A DNA stretch of 21,483 nucleotides. Source: Sulfurovum sp. (GTDB lineage Bacteria; Campylobacterota; Campylobacteria; Campylobacterales; Sulfurovaceae). Shown here piece by piece: positions 15,384-21,483 of the stretch (the stretch's first letter is position 1; each line of letters begins with the position of its first letter). Where the stretch lies: contig JALSPX010000003.1 of assembly GCA_026985755.1 (NCBI GenBank), forward strand, positions 1 to 21,483, given 5' to 3'. The position numbers and the translations under genes were made by a program. Below the pieces are notes generated by a model, which ran no database searches, had not been told where the DNA came from, and was given only the letters and a program-made list of their open reading frames with translations.

Positions 15384-16085
15384 TTAACTCATAGAAGGCA
15401 CATCAGAGTTAATCGTCATTTCTTTTTTTGAACCATTTAACTCTGTACTGTTTTTGTCTGTTTTATTTATCTGTTTTTCACTTGTTTTGTTGTTCTCATT
15501 GTTATCATCTTGCTTATTTTTTATAGCTTGTGTCGTGCTTTTTGAAGTATGTATAGTGATGTTAGGTACAACTTTAGCACTCTTCTTACTTTTTTTCACG
15601 GAGATCACCAGTTTTTTGTCTTTGTACGCTGCACTCATACTTCCTTCATCTGCATCACTTGGCAGAGGGATACTTTGTTGATACATGCGCATAGAGCTTG
15701 ATGAACTGTAGGAGTTTGCTGTTTTATTCTCATGTTTTTCTATGATTTTAGCTGTGATACTCATCACACCATCTTTTGCATTGATGTCTATTTGATTCTC
15801 TTTGTTTTCAGGTATATTCGTCACATATTCATAGTGATCACCTTTGTCTACAAATTGTTCTTGTTTTGCTATTTTATAAGTACCCAGTGGGCTAATAACA
15901 TTGGCAGAACGCTGTTGAATTCTTTTTTGCATACGGTTAAACATTTTGTCCATATTTTGTTGCATTTGCATCATCTCTTTAAAAATATCATCCCCAAAAG
16001 GGTCATCAAAAAATGGATCATTTGCATGTAGTGAAATTGTTGCCACAAGAGGCAACACAAGTAGTGAAATTTTTTTGTTTGGCAT
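15384..16085 (-). CDS. Exported Hsp20/alpha-crystallin-like protein
   Basis: A 233-aa protein with ATG at 16085 and AGGAG 7 bases upstream. Residues 1-21 form a signal peptide (LHA before Asn), so it is periplasmic. A Met-rich helical region (36-58) resembles the N-terminal arm of small heat shock proteins. Residues about 85-166 fit an alpha-crystallin domain (strands YEYVTNIP, IDINAKDG, MSITAKI, MYQQSIPLP, AAYKDKKLVISVKK). An I-x-I motif (ITI, 176-178) follows. The usual A-x(n)-G-V-L is altered to AAYKDKKLVI, with the Gly missing. The last 50 residues are Asn/Lys/Ser/Thr-rich and disordered. An ATP-independent periplasmic holdase is the likely role. It is divergent from the helicase, with its own TATAAT. 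Confidence 0.8.
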   Translation of the reverse strand: MPNKKISLLVLPLVATISLHANDPFFDDPFGDDIFKEMMQMQQNMDKMFNRMQKRIQQRSANVISPLGTYKIAKQEQFVDKGDHYEYVTNIPENKENQIDINAKDGVMSITAKIIEKHENKTANSYSSSSSMRMYQQSIPLPSDADEGSMSAAYKDKKLVISVKKSKKSAKVVPNITIHTSKSTTQAIKNKQDDNNENNKTSEKQINKTDKNSTELNGSKKEMTINSDVPSMS

Positions 16086-16112
16086 GTTTTGCTCCTAATG
16101 TGTTGATATGAC

Positions 16113-16118
16113 ATTATA
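16113..16118 (-). promoter_or_regulatory. -10 element of the alpha-crystallin-like gene
   Basis: A TATAAT on the minus strand, 28 bases before the start at 16085. No convincing -35 and no HAIR-like operator are visible. Confidence 0.5.
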
Positions 16119-16189
16119 AGAAGCGAAGTTTAACGGAATTTAAACCGAGGAGTTAAGCTATTAGATATTCACTTATACCTAACAAATTT

Positions 16190-16198
16190 TGCTATAAT
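16190..16198 (+). promoter_or_regulatory. Extended -10 promoter of the DEAD-box helicase
   Basis: TGCTATAAT is a perfect extended -10 box. Transcription would start near 16205, leaving a short leader with AAGGA at 16214-16218, 6 bases before the ATC at 16225. Confidence 0.65.
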
Positions 16199-16224
16199 AC
16201 AGATAATATATTTAAGGATTTACC

Positions 16225-17502
16225 ATCAAAGCATTTGAAAAATTCAATCTACACCCTAGCATCCTCAAAGCCATCGCCCATGAGAACTACGAGAACGCTA
16301 CAGCCATACAAAACAAGGTCATCCCTGCTGCGATGAAAGGGGCTGATATCCTAGGGGCTTCTAAGTCTGGTACCGGAAAAACAGCAGCGTATGTACTGCC
16401 ACTACTGAACAAACTACAAAAAATCGTCAAAAAAGATGCTAAAGTGGTTCGTGCACTTATTATCGTGCCTACCATTGAGCTGGCAGATCAAGTCTCTCGT
16501 ACGATTGTAATCTTTTCAAAGTACCTAGATATTCAAACGGTCAAAGTACAAGGTGGGTCTAAAAAAGTAGACCAAATTGCACGTATTAAGCAAGGTGTAG
16601 ACATCGTCGTCGCAACCCCTGGGCGTTTGCAAGACTTTATTAATGACAAAAAGATAAACCTTGAACATGTCAATACCATCATACTTGATGAAGCTGATAC
16701 GATGCTTGACCTTGGATTTTTGGCAGAGATAAAAGCCATTTTAAAAGCTTGCCCTGCACAGAAACAAATGATGTGCTTTTCCGCGACCATCTCACAAAAC
16801 ATCAAAAAACTTGCCAAAGAATTTTTACGTGACCCTGCCATCGTAGAAGTGAGTAACAGACGTGATGTGGTCAATACCATACACCACAGAGCCTACAAGG
16901 TAGACAAAAAACGCAAGGCAGAACTTGCAGCCAAACTCATAAAAGATTTAGGTGTAGGGCAAGTGCTAATATTTGTCAACAAAAAAGAGACTGCCGACAA
17001 GCTCTTTGAGTACTTTAAAGCCCAAGAGATATGGACAACCATCATCCACGGAGACATCAAACGTGGTGGACGTGCCAAAGCATTGACACTCTTTAAGTCT
17101 GGAAAGTCTCAGGTGCTTATAGCCACAGACATCGCTGCAAGGGGGTTAGATATACCAGAGCTACCGATGGTCATCAACTATGACTTGCCAGAGCTTACGG
17201 ATGACTTTACCCACCGTGCAGGGCGTACAGGACGGGCGAACAAAAAAGGCGGAGTCATCACCCTACTCACAATCCATGACTATAATGCCTTCTCTACCAT
17301 AGAAAAACACCTCAAATTAGGCGTCAAACGTGAGATAATGGAAGGCTTTGAGATAACCGACAAGCAACCACGCCAAGCACGCCCTCGCAAGAAGTCATTA
17401 CGTGAGAAAAAAGGCTATATAGACTACGATAAAAAACGTAAGTATACCTACGCTGCACAGAAGAAAAAGAAAGCAGAGAAAAAAGGTTTAAAGAAAAAAT
17501 AG
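16225..17502 (+). CDS. DEAD-box RNA helicase, apparent ATC start
   Basis: A DEAD-box ATP-dependent RNA helicase of the RhlE/CsdA-like type, 425 aa if started at ATC 16225. The frame is open from an upstream stop at 16213, and no ATG, GTG or TTG occurs before ATG 16333. The 36 codons before 16333 encode the Q motif (F7, Gln29, HPSIL between), and AAGGA sits 6 bases before the ATC, so this is where translation should begin. Motifs: I SGTGKT (48-53), Ia PTIELADQ (usual Arg is Ile), Ib TPGRL, II DEAD (155-158), III SAT (186-188), V ATDIAARGLD, VI HRAGRTGR (330-337). The C-terminus is a Lys/Arg-rich tail of about 55 residues that should bind RNA. Starting at 16333 would delete the Q motif. A sequencing error from ATG to ATC is the main alternative. 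Confidence 0.9.
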   Translation: MKAFEKFNLHPSILKAIAHENYENATAIQNKVIPAAMKGADILGASKSGTGKTAAYVLPLLNKLQKIVKKDAKVVRALIIVPTIELADQVSRTIVIFSKYLDIQTVKVQGGSKKVDQIARIKQGVDIVVATPGRLQDFINDKKINLEHVNTIILDEADTMLDLGFLAEIKAILKACPAQKQMMCFSATISQNIKKLAKEFLRDPAIVEVSNRRDVVNTIHHRAYKVDKKRKAELAAKLIKDLGVGQVLIFVNKKETADKLFEYFKAQEIWTTIIHGDIKRGGRAKALTLFKSGKSQVLIATDIAARGLDIPELPMVINYDLPELTDDFTHRAGRTGRANKKGGVITLLTIHDYNAFSTIEKHLKLGVKREIMEGFEITDKQPRQARPRKKSLREKKGYIDYDKKRKYTYAAQKKKKAEKKGLKKK

Positions 17503-17507
17503 CTACA

Positions 17508-17530
17508 GCTTTTTAAAGGTAGCAAAAAGC
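17508..17530 (+). terminator. Weak hairpin after the helicase gene
   Basis: GCTTTTT (17508-17514) pairs with AAAAAGC (17524-17530) around a 9-base loop, starting 6 bases after the stop. The stem is A/T-rich with no T-run after it, so terminator function is doubtful. Confidence 0.25.
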
Positions 17531-17535
17531 GGATT

Positions 17536-17701
17536 ATGATCCCAAAATATGCATTAGAAATCATCCATCTTCTGCAAAGCATTGGCACATGGCATTCATA
17601 AAGAATCATCGATTACCATAGGTGCGGTGATGTTTTCTGAAGTGCCCCTGAATACAATGATTGTGTCTTGTTCTGAATTCTATGGATTTATTTGGGTATA
17701 A
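17536..17701 (+). pseudogene. Possible decayed gene remnant (CCA-adding-enzyme-like start)
   Basis: ATG 17536 opens a 21-codon frame beginning MIPKYALEIIHLLQS, which resembles the N-terminus of bacterial tRNA nucleotidyltransferases before the GGxVRD motif, then stops at 17599-17601. A second frame stays open to TAA at 17699-17701 and reads like protein (HGIHKESSITIGAVMF). This could be a frameshifted relic or chance; the similarity is from memory of the family only. Confidence 0.2.
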
Positions 17702-17732
17702 GTATAACCAGTAACCAATAAGACTTTTAGTA

Positions 17733-17738
17733 TATAAT
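17733..17738 (+). promoter_or_regulatory. -10 element of the patatin gene, leaderless layout
   Basis: TATAAT ends 5 bases before ATG 17744 and no ribosome site precedes the ATG, so the mRNA probably starts at or next to the start codon. Confidence 0.5.
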
Positions 17739-17743
17739 ACTCT

Positions 17744-18526
17744 ATGATTAAAAATTTGAAAACCAATCATTTTACTTTGGTACTTTCAGGTGGTGGTGCC
17801 TTGGGTATTGCACATCTTGGAGTCATACATGATTTAGAAAAGTATAATCTTACACCTTCTGAAATAATAGGTACAAGTATGGGTGGTATTATTGGTGCAT
17901 GTATGGCTATTGGTATGCATGAAAGTGATATATACAAACAAATTATTGACTTCACCTCTGTAAGTAAGTGGATGAAGTTCTCTTTTTCGGGTAATGCAAT
18001 CGTAGATAATAGTAAAATTGAAACTATCTTTCATACACTATTTGGTAACAAAAAAATGTCAGAAACAAAAATACCTCTTAAACTCATTTGTACCAATATT
18101 ATCACTGGGGAAAAACGCATCTTTAGTGAAAAAGATGATGTCACTATCAAAGATGCTGTACTTGCAAGTATGGCAATCCCAGGCATTTTTACAGAACATA
18201 CAATAGATGGTGAAATTTATGCAGATGGATTTTTATGTGAAAATCTTGGTATTTTGCAAGCAACTTATGATACTGTTTTAGCAGTAGATGTATTGGGGAG
18301 ATATGCCTTCGAAAAAGAACTTCCAGATAATTTTTTTAAAACAGCAAATGTTTTAGAAATGTTTGAACGTTCAATGCGACTGCTCATATACAATCAAACA
18401 CAAAGCAATCTCATACAAAGCAAAAAAAATATTATTTTAATTGAACCTAAAACATCCACTTATAGTACATTCCAATTCCATAAACATGAAGCATTGCGTA
18501 CATTAGGTTTGGGGTTACTATCTTGA
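17744..18526 (+). CDS. Patatin-like phospholipase
   Basis: A 260-aa patatin-family serine lipid hydrolase with a Ser-Asp dyad. The oxyanion-hole loop is SGGGALG (15-21), the nucleophile elbow is GTSMG (43-47, Ser45), and the acidic partner is Asp161 in ADGFL, where the usual DGG/DGA has Phe. There is no signal peptide or C-terminal barrel, so it is a short cytoplasmic or membrane-associated RssA-like form rather than an ExoU- or PlpD-type exported protein. It is likely to hydrolyse acyl ester bonds of phospholipids. A good TATAAT lies 5 bases before the ATG with no ribosome site, which suggests a leaderless transcript. It is convergent with the TlpA-like gene, with 29 bases between. Confidence 0.93.
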   Translation: MIKNLKTNHFTLVLSGGGALGIAHLGVIHDLEKYNLTPSEIIGTSMGGIIGACMAIGMHESDIYKQIIDFTSVSKWMKFSFSGNAIVDNSKIETIFHTLFGNKKMSETKIPLKLICTNIITGEKRIFSEKDDVTIKDAVLASMAIPGIFTEHTIDGEIYADGFLCENLGILQATYDTVLAVDVLGRYAFEKELPDNFFKTANVLEMFERSMRLLIYNQTQSNLIQSKKNIILIEPKTSTYSTFQFHKHEALRTLGLGLLS

Positions 18527-18555
18527 AGATAAATGATTTTAATGCATATATAACA

Positions 18556-19050
18556 TTATTCCGTGAATTTTAATCTTGCCAAAAGTCCTGCTGTTGTGGT
18601 ATACCCCACTTCTGTAAATTTCAAGGTGCCATTGCCATCATAAATAAAGGTTGTGGGATATGCCTCTACTTTAAATTTTGTTGCCCATGTACCCTCTTTG
18701 TCATTGAGTACAGCAAAGGTAAGTCCTTTTTCTTGCATATAGGCTTGTATCTCTTTATCTCCTCCCGAATTCACTGCGATAGTAAGTACTTGATACCTTT
18801 TAGAGAGCTCTTCTATATTTGAAGCTTCTAACTTACATGTAGGGCACCATGTTGCCCAAAAGTGTATCATAGTCGGTCTACCTTTTATATTTCTATAAGC
18901 TGTGCCATCAAGCAATGTGGCTTCTATCTTAGGGAGTATGTTAGATGCTAATGTTGGCTTACGTATATAACTCATGACATTTGAGACCACAAAGAGTATC
19001 AATAAACCCATGGTTAACTCTTTTACAATAGATTTAAAATTAAATTTCAT
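18556..19050 (-). CDS. TlpA-like membrane-anchored thioredoxin (disulfide reductase)
   Basis: A 164-aa protein with an uncleaved N-terminal membrane helix (about 12-28) and a periplasmic thioredoxin fold of the TlpA/ResA/DsbE type. The active site is WCPTCK with Cys69 and Cys72, and the cis-Pro is Pro132 in AYPTT. Family members reduce disulfides in the periplasm, often for cytochrome c maturation or repair. The substrate is not shown here. The ATG at 19050 overlaps the stop of the kinase gene (ATGA), with AAGG upstream, so the two are co-translated. Confidence 0.92.
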   Translation of the reverse strand: MKFNFKSIVKELTMGLLILFVVSNVMSYIRKPTLASNILPKIEATLLDGTAYRNIKGRPTMIHFWATWCPTCKLEASNIEELSKRYQVLTIAVNSGGDKEIQAYMQEKGLTFAVLNDKEGTWATKFKVEAYPTTFIYDGNGTLKFTEVGYTTTAGLLARLKFTE

Positions 19051-19901
19051 AGTTTTAACCTTTTAAGTGTCTGTTCTAGTTGCGAAACATACCCACCTCC
19101 ATAGAGTGCGACATGGACAAGCAGTGGATAGATTTGATAGAGGGGTACTTTGACCTCATAAAAATCTTCACTCAATGGATGTACCTCTGCATAGGCATTA
19201 AAGAAGGTATCACCAAAGGTATCAAGCATCATTATATATGCCAAATCCATCTCCCTATCCCCAAAATAGAGTGCGGGGTCTATGAGTGTAGCTCCATTTA
19301 TATTAAATAATATATTACCGCTCCACAGATCTCCATGTAACAGTGATGGTGTGATAGTTGTCATATCTATACGCTTATAAATGTCTCTACAAAGTATCTC
19401 TATACGAGTAAGCATATCCCTTGTTATTGCATTTTTATCATAACATATTTTAGCCATAGGCAAGATACGCATTTGTGACAAAAACAGACCCCAGTTGTAT
19501 TGTGTCTGCTCGTTTTTTTGTGTAAAAGGACCTATGGTGGTATCGTAGTAGTATCCATACATTCGTGCATCATTACTCACAGAATGCAATTGACTTAGTA
19601 TTTTTGCTGCTTCTATCTCTTGGGTGCATTTAGCTATTTTTTTGGTAGGTATATACTCTAACAGCAGATCTATTTCACTGACGTCATACACTTGAGGTAC
19701 AGCTATATCATATTTATAAATATCATTTAGCATAGATGCTTCTATCTTCAATCTGTCTGAGGGTTCGGATGTTTTAAGTATATAGGTATTGTTGCTTGTT
19801 TCAACCTTGTAGATATCACCTATTTGTCCTTTTGTGTAGAACGCTATAGAGAGGATTTGAGTATCTAGTTTATTTTGGAGTAGCTCATTTGAAGGTATCA
19901 T
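19047..19901 (-). CDS. Fructosamine-kinase-family protein (ketosamine 3-kinase)
   Basis: A 284-aa kinase of the fructosamine-3-kinase family (APH/ChoK fold), a group that phosphorylates ketosamines on glycated amines so that they fall off. Visible parts are a glycine-rich turn GQIGDIY (25-31), ATP-lysine Lys43 in YILKT, Glu54, the catalytic loop HGDLWSGN (189-196) with Asp191, and the metal-binding Asp208 in IDPALYFGDREMDLAY (207-222), the last being diagnostic for the family. Length matches bacterial members. The ATG at 19901 overlaps the TGA of a 19-codon ORF (TGATG), and the stop overlaps the TlpA-like gene. Family members without proven substrates are common, so deglycation is a likely but not certain role. 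Confidence 0.9.
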   Translation of the reverse strand: MIPSNELLQNKLDTQILSIAFYTKGQIGDIYKVETSNNTYILKTSEPSDRLKIEASMLNDIYKYDIAVPQVYDVSEIDLLLEYIPTKKIAKCTQEIEAAKILSQLHSVSNDARMYGYYYDTTIGPFTQKNEQTQYNWGLFLSQMRILPMAKICYDKNAITRDMLTRIEILCRDIYKRIDMTTITPSLLHGDLWSGNILFNINGATLIDPALYFGDREMDLAYIMMLDTFGDTFFNAYAEVHPLSEDFYEVKVPLYQIYPLLVHVALYGGGYVSQLEQTLKRLKL

Positions 19902-19960
19902 CAGTTTTTATTCCGATAGTAATCGCCACCTACATATCTTTTATCCAATATCCAATCCAT
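19901..19960 (-). CDS. 19-codon overlapping ORF between the RHH gene and the kinase
   Basis: ATG 19960 lies inside the end of the ribbon-helix-helix gene in another frame, and the stop TGA shares bases with the kinase ATG. The peptide begins MDWILDKRY and ends YYRNKN, with no recognised family. The overlap at both ends is what a toxin gene following an antitoxin would show, so it may be a truncated toxin, a coupling ORF, or chance. Confidence 0.3.
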   Translation of the reverse strand: MDWILDKRYVGGDYYRNKN

Positions 19961-20162
19961 CCCAAAACTCATCATAATCGAGATTGGTCATAGACGCATC
20001 CTCTTCTATGCCTTTTTCAATAAGCTTTTTTTGTGCATTTTCGAAGTATTGGGTGAGTGCTTCTTCTAAAATAGTACTGATATCTTTACCTAAAAGCTCT
20101 GAGAAAGCTTCTAGATTTTCTATGGTCTCTTGTTTAAAATGTATATTAATTGTGCTCTTCAT
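19941..20162 (-). CDS. Ribbon-helix-helix (CopG/RelB-like) protein, antitoxin-type
   Basis: A 73-aa protein. Residues 1-42 match a ribbon-helix-helix fold: an N-terminal strand STINIHF, helix TIENLEAFSELL, a turn GKDIS, and a second helix ILEEALTQYF. The C-terminal 25 residues are acidic and end NLDYDEFWDGLDIG, like toxin-neutralising tails of type II antitoxins. No full-length toxin follows; only a 19-codon ORF, then the kinase gene. It may be an orphan antitoxin or a local repressor. An extended -10 (TGCTAAAAT) ends 5 bases before the ATG and no ribosome site is present, so the transcript looks leaderless. It lies 28 bases downstream of the barrel gene. Confidence 0.75.
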   Translation of the reverse strand: MKSTINIHFKQETIENLEAFSELLGKDISTILEEALTQYFENAQKKLIEKGIEEDASMTNLDYDEFWDGLDIG

Positions 20163-20167
20163 ACTTT

Positions 20168-20176
20168 ATTTTAGCA
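20168..20176 (-). promoter_or_regulatory. Extended -10 promoter of the RHH gene, leaderless layout
   Basis: On the minus strand TGCTAAAAT ends at 20168, five bases before the ATG at 20162. It lies in the 28-base gap after the barrel gene. Confidence 0.5.
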
Positions 20177-20190
20177 TACTAGACCCTAAA

Positions 20191-20730
20191 TTAAAAACGA
20201 TATCCTACAGAAATAAATACATTTGGTGTATAGTCATCTATATCTTTATTGATATCGATATTTTTATCATCAATACCATCGCCATAAATATTTTTTGATG
20301 TTAATGTTGTCATTATACCTAATGATACGCCATTGTCAAAAATATAATCTATACCTAGATTCAAGCCTGCATAAATAGTAAGCTTATCTTCGGAAGAATC
20401 TGAAGCATAACCATAACCATTTACCCCATAATTTGCATTGAATCTTATATTCTCATCGAGATAATATCTTGCACCTACTACACCACCTAGAATAGCCAAG
20501 CCACCATAAACTTCAACATCTTCAGCAACTGTATAATTGGCAGTGATACCAAGTAGTCCACCATAATTTGTTCCAAACCCTACTTCCCACGCTATTTCTG
20601 GTTTTTTTAGTTCTGATGTTTGTATATCTGTTGTATTCATCTCTAACGTTTGCATATCAGCTTCTACATCTGCAAATATTGATATAGTAAACACTGATAA
20701 TGCTATGATTAATTTTATTATTTTATTCAT
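20191..20730 (-). CDS. Small outer-membrane beta-barrel protein
   Basis: A 179-aa protein from ATG 20730, chosen because AAAGGA lies 6-7 bases upstream and a signal peptide (MNK, hydrophobic core to about residue 18, ending IFA) follows; an in-frame ATG 30 bases earlier at 20760 has no such support. The mature part alternates aromatic and small residues in short strands (YGGLLGITANYTV, VYGGLAILGG, VGARYYL, IRFNANYGVNGYGYA, IYAGLNLGIDYIF, VSLGIMTTL) and ends VFISVGYRF, with the terminal Phe used by the BAM machinery. Roughly eight strands fit an OmpA/OmpW-size barrel. One loop near 148-165 is Asp/Lys/Ile-rich. Ligand unknown; pgm lies upstream on the same strand. Confidence 0.82.
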   Translation of the reverse strand: MNKIIKLIIALSVFTISIFADVEADMQTLEMNTTDIQTSELKKPEIAWEVGFGTNYGGLLGITANYTVAEDVEVYGGLAILGGVVGARYYLDENIRFNANYGVNGYGYASDSSEDKLTIYAGLNLGIDYIFDNGVSLGIMTTLTSKNIYGDGIDDKNIDINKDIDDYTPNVFISVGYRF

Positions 20731-20813
20731 ATATGTCCTTTGATTATTTATATTGAACATAGAAGTCTATCCTCTATATATGAATAGACTATAAACAAAT
20801 TAACAATATATGA

Positions 20814-21483
20814 TTAACAAAACAATCTATTCACAATCTCTTGTGCTTCATCTTGTATCGCTTTTAGATGTGCTTCATCTTTAAAGCTTTCGGCATAGAT
20901 TTTATAGACATCTTCTGTACCTGATGGACGTAGCGCAAACCAGCCATTAGGGGCTACAACTTTGAGTCCGCCTATTTTTGCACCATTGTCTGTTACAGTG
21001 ATGATACGCTCTATTTTCTCTCCTGCTAGCGTAGTAGAAGTGATATCTTCTGGGCTGAGATTTTTGAGTATCTCTTTTTGCTCAAAAGTTGCCACGGCAT
21101 CTAATCGTGCATAGATAGGATTACCATATTTTGCTGTAAGCATTGCATAATATTCCCCTGCATCCATACCAGTACGTGCCAATATCTCGGCAGAGAGCAA
21201 TGTCATGATCATACCGTCTTTATCGGTACTCCACAATCTTCTGTCTTTGCGTAAAAAGCTAGCTCCTGCACTCTCTTCTCCAGCGAAAAAGATTTGCCCC
21301 TCACTCATAGGGTTGACAAACCATTTAAAGCCTACAGGTGTTTCTAGTACATTTATGTTATTATCTGCACAAACTCTATCTATCATAGAACTACTTACCA
21401 GTGTTTTACCAATGCTAAGCCCTTTAAAATCACGATACTTTGCCAAATAGTCTATCGCAACTGCTAGATAATGGTTGGGATTC
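20814..21483 (-). CDS. pgm: Phosphoglucomutase (alpha-D-glucose specific), N-terminus cut by window
   Basis: The last 223 residues of a phosphohexomutase, open to the right edge. It interconverts glucose 1-phosphate and glucose 6-phosphate for glycogen and envelope sugars. The first visible residues NPNHYLAVAIDYL, then KTLVSSSMIDRV, PVGFKWFV, the substrate loop GEESAGASFLR, WSTDKDG and the C-terminal phosphate-binding loop RPSGTEDVYKIY match the E. coli Pgm-type enzyme rather than the PMM/GlmM type. The catalytic Ser and metal loop lie outside the window. The TTG at 21446 is internal, not a start. The barrel gene follows 83 bases downstream on the same strand. Confidence 0.95.
   Translation of the reverse strand, partial: NPNHYLAVAIDYLAKYRDFKGLSIGKTLVSSSMIDRVCADNNINVLETPVGFKWFVNPMSEGQIFFAGEESAGASFLRKDRRLWSTDKDGMIMTLLSAEILARTGMDAGEYYAMLTAKYGNPIYARLDAVATFEQKEILKNLSPEDITSTTLAGEKIERIITVTDNGAKIGGLKVVAPNGWFALRPSGTEDVYKIYAESFKDEAHLKAIQDEAQEIVNRLFC

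Noticed and set aside
20191..20760. Barrel gene start at 20760
   Set aside because: The first ten residues are polar and precede a clear second start at 20730 with a good ribosome site and signal peptide.

Overview
The window is A/T-rich and densely coding, with many overlapping start and stop codons. Gene content and style point to a free-living Campylobacterota bacterium, most likely near Sulfurovum or Sulfurimonas. The signs are a ctpA-purC-purS-purQ run, extended -10 promoters, a clpB gene with an HspR-type operator, an SO_0444-type Cu/Zn exporter, and a DUF4395 membrane protein. The organism assignment is inference; no rRNA or tRNA gene is present.

Layout. Positions 1-1537 (minus) hold most of a secreted, calcium-repeat and Asp-box beta-propeller protein that runs off the left edge. 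Then come a fatty acid desaturase (minus, 1657-2856), an unknown 165-aa protein (plus, 2958-3455), a 58-aa secreted acidic peptide (plus, 3550-3726) and the clpB disaggregase (minus, 3830-6403). The clpB promoter has consensus-quality boxes with a HAIR-like operator over the -35.

From 6593 to 13602 the plus strand carries one long, tightly packed run. It contains the processing protease ctpA, purC, purS, purQ, a membrane protein with a C-terminal SH3-like domain, an acylglycerol-phosphate acyltransferase (plsC), the fluoride channel crcB, a small HTH-like protein, a Cu/Zn exporter and an ICMT-like methyltransferase. It mixes purine synthesis with envelope and ion-stress functions, and many junctions overlap.

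A 94-bp imperfect palindrome and a stand-alone class II Fic gene (13829-14512) follow and look like an accessory insertion. Next are a DUF4395 membrane protein (minus), an exported alpha-crystallin-like protein (minus) and a divergently transcribed DEAD-box helicase. The helicase appears to start at ATC. A degenerate 240-bp stretch leads to a probably leaderless patatin gene. The right part (minus strand) carries phosphoglucomutase (pgm, cut by the right edge), a small outer-membrane barrel, a ribbon-helix-helix protein, a 19-codon overlapping ORF, a fructosamine-kinase-family protein and a TlpA-type thioredoxin. The last four are coupled by overlaps.

The most notable points are an in-frame REPIN-like double palindrome inside the Cu/Zn exporter gene, the ATC start of the helicase, the HAIR operator at clpB, the palindrome beside fic, and the overlap chain around the ribbon-helix-helix gene. 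No CRISPR array, complete insertion sequence, prophage or clear defence island was seen.
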